NCBI GenBank assembly: GCA_024638765.1
Contig: JAHEJT010000025.1
Coordinates: 1-42,948, forward strand
DNA: 42,948 nt
Origin: Verrucomicrobiales bacterium
Lineage (GTDB): Bacteria; Verrucomicrobiota; Verrucomicrobiia; Verrucomicrobiales; DEV007
Direction: 5' to 3'
Shown: piece after piece, positions 7,562-16,423 of the stretch
Layout of the letters: every line of letters starts with the position of its first letter
Numbering within the stretch: the first letter of the stretch is position 1
The notes under the pieces: generated by a model
What the model saw: the letters and a program-made list of their open reading frames with translations, nothing else
The model's database searches: none
What the model was told of the DNA's origin: nothing
Made by a program: the position numbers and the translations under genes

Positions 7562-8779
7562 ATGAATATCAGTTATGTTTCCTTAAGATTTTTTCTCTTT
7601 GTGATGGGGCCCTTCATGGGTCATCTCTCCCTCTCGGCCGCCGATTGGCCCCAGTTTCTGGGCCCGAATCGCGATGGCATCTCCAGTGAAACCGGCTGGA
7701 ATGCGGATTGGGACCGACGCGAGCCGGGGATTGCCTGGCGGATGGAGGTTGGCGTCGGTGCCGCCTCTTTTGCCATCAGCGGGGGGAAACTTTATACCAC
7801 CGGTCACGACAGCGAAGCGGACGTAGTTTCCTGCCTGGACGCGGGGACGGGTAAGGTGCTTTGGACGCATCGCGTGCCCGGGAAGTTCGAGAAGCGGATG
7901 TTCGAGGGGGGCACCGCCGCGACGCCGACCGTCGATGGGGACCGCGTTTACACGTTGAGTCACAAGGGGCATCTTTTCTGCCTGCAGAAAGACACGGGAA
8001 AGGTGACCTGGGAAAAACACCTGGTGGACGATTTCGGAGGGGAAGAACCGCGCTGGGGCTATGCGGGATCACCCCTGGTTTACGGCGAAAAGCTGATTAC
8101 CGAGCCGGGTGGCAAGGGCGCGTCGGTGGTGGGGCTGGATAAGAAGACCGGGAAATTGATTTGGAAATCGGGGGACGACGAGGCCGCTTACGCGTCGCCG
8201 ACAGTCTTCGGGAGCGGCAGGATCGCCGTGTTCAACGCCTACGGATTAGTCGGGCTGCAAGCTGCGGACGGCCGGGAGGACTTCCGGGTGCGATGGAAGA
8301 CGTCTTACGACGTCAACGCCACGACCCCGCTTTTCGAGTCTCAGCGAGGCCTCTTTTACATTACGTCCGCCTATCGCAAGGGCTCGGGTGTGGTGGCGTT
8401 GCGCGGGTCCTCCGGCGCGGAATTGGTCAGCGAAAGCAAGGACATGGGTTTGAAGTTTCAAAGCGCGGTGCGCCTGGGCGACCGCGTCTACGGTGTGGTG
8501 GACGAACTGAAGTGCGTCAATGCGGCCACCGGGGAGGAGATCTGGGACCACAAGGTCAGCGGGAAGGAAGGGAACGTCATCGCGGTGGACGGAAAATTGA
8601 TCGTGCTTACGGAAAAAGGGGAATTGCTGGTGGGAATTCCCGAGGCTGACGGTTTTCGTGAGACCGGACGACTCCAGGTCTTGAAAGACCGTTGCTGGGT
8701 GTTGCCGGCATTTTCCGAGGGGCGTATTTATTGCCGTAACAACAAGGGATCGGTTGTGTGCGTGGATGTGCGGGGGTGA
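7562..8779 (+). CDS. Exported PQQ-type beta-propeller repeat protein (BamB-like), copy 1
   Basis: 405 residues. A signal peptide (residues 1 to about 26, ending LSLSA) is followed by DWPQFLGPNRDGIS, a typical start of the secreted PQQ-repeat proteins of planctomycetes and verrucomicrobia. The body holds repeated 'A/G-x-D-x-x-T-G-K-x-x-W' blades ('DAGTGKVLWTH', 'QKDTGKVTWEK', 'DKKTGKLIWKS', 'NAATGEEIWDH'), which predict a 7-8-bladed propeller. There is no catalytic domain and no clear PQQ-coordinating set, so a binding or scaffold role is likelier than dehydrogenase. It heads a same-strand run with two further propellers, a symporter and a reduction module. Confidence 0.85.
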   Translation: MNISYVSLRFFLFVMGPFMGHLSLSAADWPQFLGPNRDGISSETGWNADWDRREPGIAWRMEVGVGAASFAISGGKLYTTGHDSEADVVSCLDAGTGKVLWTHRVPGKFEKRMFEGGTAATPTVDGDRVYTLSHKGHLFCLQKDTGKVTWEKHLVDDFGGEEPRWGYAGSPLVYGEKLITEPGGKGASVVGLDKKTGKLIWKSGDDEAAYASPTVFGSGRIAVFNAYGLVGLQAADGREDFRVRWKTSYDVNATTPLFESQRGLFYITSAYRKGSGVVALRGSSGAELVSESKDMGLKFQSAVRLGDRVYGVVDELKCVNAATGEEIWDHKVSGKEGNVIAVDGKLIVLTEKGELLVGIPEADGFRETGRLQVLKDRCWVLPAFSEGRIYCRNNKGSVVCVDVRG

Positions 8780-8803
8780 GACCCCCACGCTTGTCCCCGC
8801 GCT

Positions 8804-8957
8804 TGTCATCCCGAGCGGAGTCGAGGGATCCCTCTTATCGGGCTTGATTCGCGGAATTAAAGAAAGTGTCGCCTCGTCCAGGACGATACCCGAATGATCA
8901 AGAAAACGTAAATCCGGGCCGTAATGTGAGATCCCTCGACTCCGCTCGGGATGACAA
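8804..8957. repeat. MITE-like element with perfect 27-bp inverted ends (copy A)
   Basis: The arm beginning TGTCATCCCGAGCGGAG (8804-8830) is repeated exactly in inverse orientation at 8931-8957, with a 100-base interior. A second element of nearly the same arms and interior length is at 31630-31781. Neither contains a reading frame. It fills most of the 327-base gap between the first and second PQQ genes; I see nothing else definite in the gap (8780-9106). Confidence 0.85.
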
Positions 8958-9106
8958 TAGGGAGAATTGGGACCCCCTGCTACCACCGTAATTTCGTCTA
9001 TTTCCGGCACCGGGCTTGGATCGACGGCCAGCCCCATTAGCCCCCCGTATTCCCTGAAAGAAAAGCGCTTGTGCAAACGTTCTCTTTACTTCAAGTAAGA
9101 GGCCCT

Positions 9107-11596
9107 ATGCCTGACCCATTGCGACTCGTGAAAGCCTTTGTTTTAGCGGCATCATTCAGCGGATTCATCGTTTTCCTCGCCGGTTGCGGACCGGCGTCTC
9201 AGGAGGACGGCCCGGAAGCAGCGGCCCCGCCCGCCGAGGAGAAGGCCATGGGGGAGACGGCTGCCGCGGCGGCACCGGAGAAAAAGGAAATTGCGCCTGC
9301 CGCACCGGTGGCGCCTGAAGCTGAGTCGGAAGCGGCCGCAGCGGGCGGGGCCGACTGGCTCTCCTGGAGAGGACCGCTGCAGAACGGGTTGAGTCTCGAG
9401 GAATACGGGGAGTGGGCATTTGACGAGAAACCAGCCTGGACCTGGGACGTCCCCGGTCGCGGGACGCCGGTGATCCACGACGGCCGCGTTTACGCGATCG
9501 GGTATCGCATCCGCAGCAACGAAGACGTGCGCGAATACCTGGTCGCACTCGACGCGCAAAGCGGCAAGGTCATTTGGGAAAAGGAGTTCAACGATTTTAT
9601 CAGTGACACGGTTTACAACCGGTATGCGGTCGGCAGTCCGGCGGTCGATGCGGACACGGGCAACGTTTACCTGATGCTGACCAACGGTCTCTTTTCCTGC
9701 TTCAGCAGGGACGGAGATCTGCTTTGGCAGTATTCGCTGATGGAGCGCTTCGGCAGATTGACGTTTCCCAACGGACGCGCCGGATGTCCGGTGATCGAGG
9801 GCGACCTGGTGATCGCCCGCGGCATCACGACTTACTGGGGCAAGCAGGGGCCGGCGCGCGACCGGTTCCTGGCGTTCGACAAGAAAAGCGGGGAACTGGT
9901 CTGGGACTCGACTCCCGGCGTGGGACCGCCTTTCCTCAAGGATTCCTCGTTCTCGACGCCGGTATTCGAGACACGGGCCGGCAAGCGGGTTTTTTACGTG
10001 GGCCTGGGCTGCGGCAACGTGGCCTGCGTCAACGCGCTAAACGGGCAGCCGATCTGGCGATACCAGGCGGCCAAGGGCGGTATCAATGTTTCCCCGATCC
10101 TCCACAACGGCGACAAGCTGATTTACCTCAATGACAAGGTCAACGTCCACTCCACCACCAAGGGCGGGATGGTGGCCTTGAAGCTGCCGATGGATCTGGA
10201 GAATCCGGGAGGAGAAATCGATGAGGCCCAGGGCGGCGCCCCGGGGCTCCCCCGGGACACCGAACTCTGGCGCAATCCCGAGCTGGCGATGTTCACGAGT
10301 TCGCCGGTGCTCATGGGCGACCGGGTATACCAGGTCACGATTACGGGTGAGTTATTCTGTGTGAATCCCGTGACGGGAGAGACGCTGTGGAAGGAGAAAC
10401 TCGGGCCCGATCAGATTCACGCGTCGCCGCTGGGCGTGGACGGACTGCTGTTCGTCCCGGTGCACGAGGGGACCATGTTCGTGGTCAAGCCCTCCGACCA
10501 GGGCGCGGAGATTCTTCATAAGATCGATTACAACGAAGACAAAGACACCGACGGGGCGGAACTCTGCCTGGGATCGCCTTCGGTGTCCAATGGCCGGCTT
10601 TACGTGCACACGACGCGACGGCTTTATTGTTACCAGATGAAGATCGGGGGGGGGATCACCCTCAAGGAACTCCCGAGACAAATTTCGCCAGTGGCACAGG
10701 CGCCCGCCGGATTGCGGGCGATTCCGACCGACATCCTCTTGCAACCGGGCGATTCGCAATCCTTTTCACTGCAAACTGTGGATCGCAACGGGGTCGTCAC
10801 CGGGAGCGCGGAATCCGCAACCTGGGAGAAGTTCATTCCGCCGACCGCCAAAGTGAAATCCGAGATGGACGCAGATTTTGATGCGAGCGGCGCGCTGGTG
10901 ACACGGGAAGACTCGAAGATCTCCGCGGGCGCGTTCATGGGCACGGCGGGGGAATTGAAGGGCACGATCCGGGGCCGGATTCTCCCGGTGCTGCCTTACG
11001 AAGAAGATTTCGAATCCTATGAACTGGCCGTGGACCATCCCGCCGACGGCGTGAAATTCGCCTATCCCCCGCTGGCCTGGATCGGCGCGCGCTTCAAATG
11101 GGAAGTGCGGGAGTTGGAAGGGAACAAAGTCTTCGCTAAGACGCTGGACCGCATCCTCTTCCAGCGGGCGCTGACTTTTATCGGGCATCCGGATTTGAGC
11201 AATTACACCATGCAGGCCGATGTCATGACCGATGGAAATCGCCGGATCAAGAGCGTGGTCGGGTTCCTGCACCAGCGATACAACATCTCGCTGGTCGGAA
11301 ATAAGAACATCCTCGAGGTGAGTTCAAACTTCGAGCGTCTGGCGGAGTCGGTGCCCTTTCCGGTCGCCGCCAACCAGTGGTACACTTTGAAGACCAAGGT
11401 GGAGGTCGGCGAAGATGGCAACGGCATGATCCGGGCGAAGGCCTGGGTCAAAGGCGAGCCCGAGCCGGAGGCCTGGACCATCGAGGTGCCTCACGAGAAC
11501 GCCCACAAGGTCGGGGCGCCCGGTCTCTTCGGGTTCTCGCCCCAGAGCCAGAAGCGGGTCTTTGTGGATAATATCAAAATAACCTCGAACGAATAG
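9107..11596 (+). CDS. Lipoprotein with PQQ-type propeller and C-terminal LamG/DUF1080-like domain, copy 2
   Basis: 829 residues. The N-terminus has a lipoprotein signal ending FLAGC (Cys27), then an Ala/Pro/Glu-rich linker (to about residue 80). A propeller follows with blade motifs such as 'DAQSGKVIWEK', 'DKKSGELVWDS' and 'NPVTGETLWKE'. The last ~200 residues ('YEEDFESYEL...', 'ALTFIGHPDLSNYTMQADV', 'VFVDNIKI') look like a concanavalin-like jelly roll of the DUF1080/LamG kind, often linked to carbohydrate binding. The ATG at 9107 is preceded by AAGAGG (9097-9102); a GTG at 9071 is the alternative. It is anchored in a membrane and faces the periplasm, or possibly the outside. Substrate unknown. 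Confidence 0.85.
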   Translation: MPDPLRLVKAFVLAASFSGFIVFLAGCGPASQEDGPEAAAPPAEEKAMGETAAAAAPEKKEIAPAAPVAPEAESEAAAAGGADWLSWRGPLQNGLSLEEYGEWAFDEKPAWTWDVPGRGTPVIHDGRVYAIGYRIRSNEDVREYLVALDAQSGKVIWEKEFNDFISDTVYNRYAVGSPAVDADTGNVYLMLTNGLFSCFSRDGDLLWQYSLMERFGRLTFPNGRAGCPVIEGDLVIARGITTYWGKQGPARDRFLAFDKKSGELVWDSTPGVGPPFLKDSSFSTPVFETRAGKRVFYVGLGCGNVACVNALNGQPIWRYQAAKGGINVSPILHNGDKLIYLNDKVNVHSTTKGGMVALKLPMDLENPGGEIDEAQGGAPGLPRDTELWRNPELAMFTSSPVLMGDRVYQVTITGELFCVNPVTGETLWKEKLGPDQIHASPLGVDGLLFVPVHEGTMFVVKPSDQGAEILHKIDYNEDKDTDGAELCLGSPSVSNGRLYVHTTRRLYCYQMKIGGGITLKELPRQISPVAQAPAGLRAIPTDILLQPGDSQSFSLQTVDRNGVVTGSAESATWEKFIPPTAKVKSEMDADFDASGALVTREDSKISAGAFMGTAGELKGTIRGRILPVLPYEEDFESYELAVDHPADGVKFAYPPLAWIGARFKWEVRELEGNKVFAKTLDRILFQRALTFIGHPDLSNYTMQADVMTDGNRRIKSVVGFLHQRYNISLVGNKNILEVSSNFERLAESVPFPVAANQWYTLKTKVEVGEDGNGMIRAKAWVKGEPEPEAWTIEVPHENAHKVGAPGLFGFSPQSQKRVFVDNIKITSNE

Positions 11597-11648
11597 CGCA
11601 TCCACGGCGTCTAAATCCTGAACTTCCCCCGGAAACCCACAGAAAAGA

Positions 11649-13283
11649 ATGCACGAAATGAAAGCAGAGCCCTTCGCACGGAATTTTCAAGACGCTGTAG
11701 CGGAAGATGCAAAATCTTCCGATGTTAGCGCGCACAGCGTCGGAACTATTTGCAAGTTCCGCTACTGCCAGCTATCCGGCAAGTCCGCGGCAGGCCTCAT
11801 GGCGGCGATTATGCTTGCTGCGACGTCCGCCCTCGCGGGCGAGTGGCCGGAATGGGGAGGTGATCCCACCAAGAACATGATCTCGGACGACACCGGGCTG
11901 CCGACGGAATTCGGTTCCGGTGAGCGAATCGGCGATACCGAAGACATCGATCCCGCGACCGCCAAGAACTGCAAATGGGTCATCAAGCTGGGCTCCGAAT
12001 CGTACGGCACCCCGACCATTGCCAACGGCAAGGTCATTATCGGGACCAACAACGAGTCGCCGCGGAACCCGAAGATCATCGGCGACCGCGGGGTGGTGAT
12101 GTGTTTCACCGAGGATACCGGCGAATTCCTCTGGCAACTGACCGCCCCGAAACTGGGTGCGGGGAAAGTATCGGACTGGGAATACCTGGGGATGTGTTCT
12201 TCGACCACAATGGATGGGAAATACGGGTACGTGGTGACGAACCGGGGCGAAGTGATGTGCCTGGATCTCGAGGGAATGGCCGATGGCAACGAGGGATACC
12301 AGGACGAGGGCAAGTACATGGCGGGCCCAGGGAAGGATCCTGTCGAAGTGGGTCCCACGGATGCGGACATCGTCTGGATCTATGATATGCGCTCTGAATT
12401 GGGCGTCTTCCCGCACAACATCACCAGCAGCTCGGTGGTGCTGGGGGATGGCAAGGTTTTCGCGTCGACTTCCAATGGGGTCGACTGGTCGCACACCAAC
12501 ATTCCGGCGCCGCAGGCGCCCTGCTTGATCGCGTTGGACGCCAAGACGGGCGAGCTGGTCGGCGAAGAAGGTTCCGGGATCGGCAACCGGATCATGCACT
12601 GCAACTGGTCGTCCCCGGCCTTCGCGGACGGGAAAGTGTTTTTCGGCGCAGGCGATGGCTTTCTTTACGCATACAATCCCGTGGCGGAGAAAGACTCCGA
12701 GGGATTCGACATTCTGCCGGAGCTTTGGAAGGTCGACTGCAATGCCCCGGAATACCGCAAGGACGCGGACGGCGAGGCTATCAAGTATGCCACCTATGAC
12801 GGGCCCAGCGAGATCATCGGCACGCCTGTGTATCTCGACGGAAAGGTGTATACCGCCATCGGTCAGGATCCGGAGCACGGGGAAGGCGTGGGAATGCTGG
12901 TCTGCGCAGATGCCGAGACCGGTAAGGAGATTTGGAATTACAAGGATATCAACCGCACCATCTCAACAGTTTCGATTATGGACGGCCTGCTTTATATCTG
13001 CGATTACTCCGGGCAGGTCCACTGCCTGGATGCGGAATCGGGTGAGGCGCAATGGGTGCACGACACCCTCAGTCATATCTGGGGCTCGACCCTGGTGGCG
13101 GACGGCAAAGTTTACGTCGGGAATGAAGACGGCGAGGTGGCGGTCCTCAAGGCAGGCAAAGAACTTGAGGAGATCGCGCTCAATGAGTTCAGCGCGCCGG
13201 TCTTTTCCAGTCCGGTGGCCGCCAACGGAGTCCTTTACATCCAGACGCAGAACCATCTCTACGCGTTTGAGGCAAAAGAGTAG
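11649..13283 (+). CDS. Exported PQQ-type beta-propeller protein, copy 3, with repeat-derived N-terminus
   Basis: 544 residues from the ATG at 11649 (an ATG at 11658 is equally possible). The hydrophobic signal core is unusually late, 'KSAAGLMAAIMLAATSALAGEW' spanning residues 45-66, preceded by ~44 residues. Of these, about 25 are encoded by a palindromic repeat (11691-11765). The propeller shows blades such as 'TEDTGEFLWQL', 'DAKTGELVGEE', 'DAETGKEIWNY' and 'DAESGEAQWVH'. The insertion keeps the reading frame, so the product may carry a long n-region; alternatively translation starts at the ATG at 11799. The gene lies 52 bases after copy 2 and 51 before the symporter unit, so it is probably one operon. 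Confidence 0.83.
   Translation: MHEMKAEPFARNFQDAVAEDAKSSDVSAHSVGTICKFRYCQLSGKSAAGLMAAIMLAATSALAGEWPEWGGDPTKNMISDDTGLPTEFGSGERIGDTEDIDPATAKNCKWVIKLGSESYGTPTIANGKVIIGTNNESPRNPKIIGDRGVVMCFTEDTGEFLWQLTAPKLGAGKVSDWEYLGMCSSTTMDGKYGYVVTNRGEVMCLDLEGMADGNEGYQDEGKYMAGPGKDPVEVGPTDADIVWIYDMRSELGVFPHNITSSSVVLGDGKVFASTSNGVDWSHTNIPAPQAPCLIALDAKTGELVGEEGSGIGNRIMHCNWSSPAFADGKVFFGAGDGFLYAYNPVAEKDSEGFDILPELWKVDCNAPEYRKDADGEAIKYATYDGPSEIIGTPVYLDGKVYTAIGQDPEHGEGVGMLVCADAETGKEIWNYKDINRTISTVSIMDGLLYICDYSGQVHCLDAESGEAQWVHDTLSHIWGSTLVADGKVYVGNEDGEVAVLKAGKELEEIALNEFSAPVFSSPVAANGVLYIQTQNHLYAFEAKE
11691..11765. repeat. Palindromic repeat inside the third PQQ gene
   Basis: GTAGCGGAA (11697-11705) is mirrored by TTCCGCTAC (11757-11765). 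Inside are two hairpins: CGGAAGAT/ATCTTCCG (11701-11708, 11714-11721) and GGAACT/AGTTCC (11742-11747, 11755-11760). GACGCTG/CAGCGTC (11691-11697, 11735-11741) adds another pairing. Measured from GACGCTG to GCTAC the unit is 75 bases, i.e. 25 codons. The architecture matches the intergenic element at 30159-30206. Confidence 0.75.
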
Positions 13284-13334
13284 CGGCTTCGCCGTGTTCA
13301 AGGTTCAGGGTTCAAGCTTGTCGAAGGGGAGGGC

Positions 13335-13589
13335 ATGAAAAAGAGGACGGTCATTATTGTCGCGGTTTTTATTCTCCTGGCGGTTTTGCACCAGGACGAG
13401 TGGAACTGGGATAAGTCCACGCTGGTGTTCGGGTTCATGCCGATTGGCCTGGCGTATCACGCCGCCTATTCTATCGTGGCGGCGCTTTTCTGGGCGCTGG
13501 TGCTGAAGTTCGGCTGGCCGTCGCACCTGGAGCGCTGGGCGGAAGGTGAGGATATCAGGGCGACGGAAGGGGACAGTGGCGCTTCATGA
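13335..13589 (+). CDS. Small two-span membrane protein, DUF3311-like symporter partner
   Basis: 84 residues with two hydrophobic segments (about 5-19 and 38-60) around 'FGFMPIGLAYHAAYS', the pattern of DUF3311 peptides that accompany sodium:solute symporters. A strong ribosome-binding site (GGGGAGGGC) lies immediately before the ATG. Its TGA overlaps the ATG of the symporter (ATGA at 13586-13589), a layout that usually means coupled translation. It probably is an accessory subunit or stabiliser of the transporter; the exact role of DUF3311 is not known to me. Confidence 0.7.
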   Translation: MKKRTVIIVAVFILLAVLHQDEWNWDKSTLVFGFMPIGLAYHAAYSIVAALFWALVLKFGWPSHLERWAEGEDIRATEGDSGAS

Positions 13590-15172
13590 CTTCCCTGATC
13601 ATCATTGGCATCTATCTCTGTCTCCTGCTGAGCCTGGCTCTCGCCAGCAAGCGGCTCTTCCGTGGCACCAGCAAAGATTACTTTGTCGCCAGTCACAGCA
13701 TCGGGCCGTTCCTGCTGCTGATGTCCGTGTTCGGCACCACCATGACGGCTTTTGCGCTGGTCGGGTCGACTGGAAAGGCGTTCCAACGGGGCGTGGGCAC
13801 CTACGGGTTGATGGCGTCTTCCTCGGGGCTGATTCACGCCGCCTGTTTTTTCCTGATCGGCATCAAGCTGTGGTCCATCGGGAAGCGGCACGGCTATGTC
13901 ACGCAGATCCAATTTTTCCGCGGGCGCTTTGATTCCAGCAACCTGGGATATCTCCTGTTCCCTATCCTGGTGGGACTGGTGGTGCCTTACCTGTTGATCG
14001 GGGTGATCGGCTCTTACCGTGTCATGGGGCCGCTCACCAAGGGCCTCTTTCCCAATGCGTTCGCCGCTTACGACGGATCGCTCCCGCCTTGGTTGATCGG
14101 CGCCGTGATTTGTGGTGTCGTCCTGACCTATATTTTTGCGGGCGGCTCGCGCGCGGCGGCCTGGGCCAATACCTTTCAAACCTTGGTTTTCATGGCGATG
14201 GGCGTGCTTGCGTTCTTCATGATCTCGCAGAAACTGGGCGGCCTCGGGGCGGCCATCGAGCAGGCCAACGCTGCCCACCTGGTGCGGACTCCGTCGGAGT
14301 TGGAGGTCACCGGGAAGGCGGGGAGCTTCATCCGGGAGGTGGGGATACCTCCTCTCATGTTCCTGACCTACATGTTCATTCCCTTGAGCGTGGGGATGTT
14401 CCCACACCTCTTTCAGCACTGGCTGACGGCGCGCAGCGCGCAGAGTTTCAAGCTCACCGTGGTGGCGCACCCGCTCTGCATCATGATCGTGTGGGTGCCC
14501 TGCGTGCTCATGGGCCTGTGGGCCACGGGCGTATTCTCGGCGACTCCTTCCGACGCCTGGCCGGCGCCTGCCTTGGGGATCATGAAGGGATTGCCCGACG
14601 CCAGCGTGGGCGCGGTGCTCAGCTTGAGCCTCAAGTTTCTCGTGTCGAATCCCATCATCGTCGGCCTGGTCACCGCGGGGATTCTTGCGGCGATCATGTC
14701 TTCACTGGACTCCCAGTTTCTCTGCCTGGGGACGATTTTTACCAACGACATCGTCCTGCACGCCGCGGGCCGCGAAAAGTTCAGCGACACGCAGATCATC
14801 CACCTGGCGCGCGGATTCGTCGTGGCGATCGTGCTGATCACCTACATCCTCTCCCTCGTGCTGCAGAAATCGCAGAACGTCTTCGATTTGGCGGTCTGGA
14901 GTTTTTCCGGCTTCGCGGCCCTGACCTCGCTGGTGATCCCGGCCCTTTACTGGAAGCGGGCCACCAAGGCCGGGGCCTACGCTTGCATCTTGGCCGTGGT
15001 GGTCACTTGGATTTCCTTCTTCGCCAAATCCGGGTTCGGGGGCGAATACACCGTCCTGGGCGGCGTCATGCCGGTGGCCATCTGTTTTGCGGCGGGGGCG
15101 GCCGCCATGATCGTGGTTTCCCTGTTTACCAAGCCCCCATCGAAGGAAACCGTCGATAAGTTTTTTGCGTAA
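13586..15172 (+). CDS. Sodium:solute symporter (SSS family)
   Basis: 528 residues with about 13 membrane spans. Family features include the early 'GTSKDYFVASHSIGPFLLLMSVFGTTMTAFALVGSTGKAF' region (TM1-TM2 with the Na+-site helix break), 'YIFAGGSRAAAWANTFQTLVF' (the 'GG..A..W.d..Q' motif of SSS), and 'ILAAIMSSLDSQFLCLGTIFTNDI', matching the conserved 'aa.mSt.ds.l...s...t.Di' stretch. It imports a solute with Na+ across the inner membrane. The substrate cannot be assigned. Next to a carboxylate-reduction module, an organic acid is a fair guess and nothing more. It is translationally coupled to the DUF3311-like peptide. Confidence 0.9.
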   Translation: MTSLIIIGIYLCLLLSLALASKRLFRGTSKDYFVASHSIGPFLLLMSVFGTTMTAFALVGSTGKAFQRGVGTYGLMASSSGLIHAACFFLIGIKLWSIGKRHGYVTQIQFFRGRFDSSNLGYLLFPILVGLVVPYLLIGVIGSYRVMGPLTKGLFPNAFAAYDGSLPPWLIGAVICGVVLTYIFAGGSRAAAWANTFQTLVFMAMGVLAFFMISQKLGGLGAAIEQANAAHLVRTPSELEVTGKAGSFIREVGIPPLMFLTYMFIPLSVGMFPHLFQHWLTARSAQSFKLTVVAHPLCIMIVWVPCVLMGLWATGVFSATPSDAWPAPALGIMKGLPDASVGAVLSLSLKFLVSNPIIVGLVTAGILAAIMSSLDSQFLCLGTIFTNDIVLHAAGREKFSDTQIIHLARGFVVAIVLITYILSLVLQKSQNVFDLAVWSFSGFAALTSLVIPALYWKRATKAGAYACILAVVVTWISFFAKSGFGGEYTVLGGVMPVAICFAAGAAAMIVVSLFTKPPSKETVDKFFA

Positions 15173-15232
15173 GAAGTCACTGTTGTAAGTTGAGGGAGAG
15201 CGGGCGACTGTCCGTAAATCCACGAAAATCTC

Positions 15233-16330
15233 ATGAAAGAGGCCGCCACGACCATGGAACCGAAGCAGGAGGGAAATTCGCCCGAGGAGACCCTCAATTC
15301 GCATCTTCGCGAGATCATCGACTGGCATTTTTCGCCCGAGACGGGCTGCCCTTTCTGGCTGGAGTGGGCGCAGAACGCCGGCTGGGATCCCCGCAAGGAA
15401 ATCCAATCCATGCAGGACGTCACCCGGTTCCCCCATTTCCAGGACGAGTGGCTCCGCGACGAGAAAAACGAGCGCTTCGTGCCCAAGGGATTCGGGGGAA
15501 GGCCCTTCAACGTCTTCGAGACCGGCGGCACCACCGGCCTGCCCAAGCAGCGCATCGGGTGGGACGATTACAAGCACGATTACGAGATGTTCGGGGACAA
15601 CCTGAGCGACGAGTTTTTCCCGCGGGGCGCCAACTGGATCATGGTGGGCCCCACCGGCCCGCGCCGGCTGCGTCTCGCGGTGGAGCACCTCGCCAATTAT
15701 CGCGGCGGAAGCTGTTACTTCGTCGATCTCGATCCCCGCTGGGTGAAGAAATGCATCGCCCGAAAGGCGCTCGATGAAGTCGAACGATACCAGAAACACG
15801 TCGCGGATCAGGCGGTGGAAATCATCAAGCACCGCGACATCCAGTGCATGTTCACGACGCCGCGTCTTTTAGAATCCCTGGCGGAACGGGTCTCCATTCC
15901 CGGGCGCGGGATCAAGGGGGTGTTCTGTGGGGGCACTTCCATGATGCCTGAATACGTGCGCTTTCTCATGGAGGAAGTGCTCGAGGGGAAGACCCAGTTC
16001 GTGCCGACTTATGGGAACACCCTGATGGGGCTGGCCTGCAGCATCCCCGAGGAACTCAAGGCCAACGGATACAGCATCACGTATTACGCGCCGCAGCCGC
16101 GCGCGGTCCTGCGCATCGTGGATCCGGATAACACGGAGAAAACCCGGGATTACGACGAATACGGCCGCGTCGAGCTGACCACGCTGACCAAGGAATTCTT
16201 TATGCCACGCTTCCTGGAGCGCGACGAGGCCATCCGGCGCAAGCCGCATCCCAAGTACGGCTGGGACGGCGTCGGCGATGTCCGGCCCTTCGGCGCCTTG
16301 GAGAAAAAGGTGATTGAGGGGGTGTATTGA
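15233..16330 (+). CDS. EhpF/LuxE-like adenylate-forming enzyme lacking the ANL C-terminal domain
   Basis: 365 residues (358 if translation starts at the ATG at 15254). The phosphate-binding motif ETGGTTGLPKQ is at 96-106, 'VGPTGPRR' at 138-145, 'FCGGTSMMPEYV' and 'VPTYGNTLMG' correspond to the A4/A5 part, and 'YDEYGRVELTTL' to the 'D..G' motif. It stops where canonical acyl-CoA synthetases start their mobile ~110-residue C-terminal domain. That shortness is shared with LuxE (acyl-protein synthetase) and with EhpF of griseoluteic acid synthesis, which this sequence resembles. It should activate a carboxylate as acyl-AMP. The next genes, an ALDH-like reductase and an alcohol dehydrogenase, suggest the acyl group is passed on for reduction. 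Substrate unknown. Confidence 0.75.
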   Translation: MKEAATTMEPKQEGNSPEETLNSHLREIIDWHFSPETGCPFWLEWAQNAGWDPRKEIQSMQDVTRFPHFQDEWLRDEKNERFVPKGFGGRPFNVFETGGTTGLPKQRIGWDDYKHDYEMFGDNLSDEFFPRGANWIMVGPTGPRRLRLAVEHLANYRGGSCYFVDLDPRWVKKCIARKALDEVERYQKHVADQAVEIIKHRDIQCMFTTPRLLESLAERVSIPGRGIKGVFCGGTSMMPEYVRFLMEEVLEGKTQFVPTYGNTLMGLACSIPEELKANGYSITYYAPQPRAVLRIVDPDNTEKTRDYDEYGRVELTTLTKEFFMPRFLERDEAIRRKPHPKYGWDGVGDVRPFGALEKKVIEGVY

Positions 16331-16396
16331 TTGAACATTTAGGATTTCTCATTTGGTCATTTCCGGACCCCCGTTCCCCAAATGCTGAATTCCAAA

Positions 16397-16417
16397 TGCT
16401 AACTGCTAATTGCTAAA
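16397..16417. repeat. Heptamer array (TGCTAAN x3) before the reductase gene
   Basis: TGCTAAC, TGCTAAT and TGCTAAA lie head to tail, ending six bases before the ATG at 16424. The array takes the place of a normal Shine-Dalgarno region. It is related in period and A/T content to arrays at 3701, 25979, 26057 and 28963. Confidence 0.65.
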
Positions 16418-16423
16418 TCTTAA

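Noticed and set aside
14702..15832. 376-codon minus-strand frame across the symporter/adenylating enzyme boundary
   Set aside because: Shadow of two real genes on the other strand; no motif.
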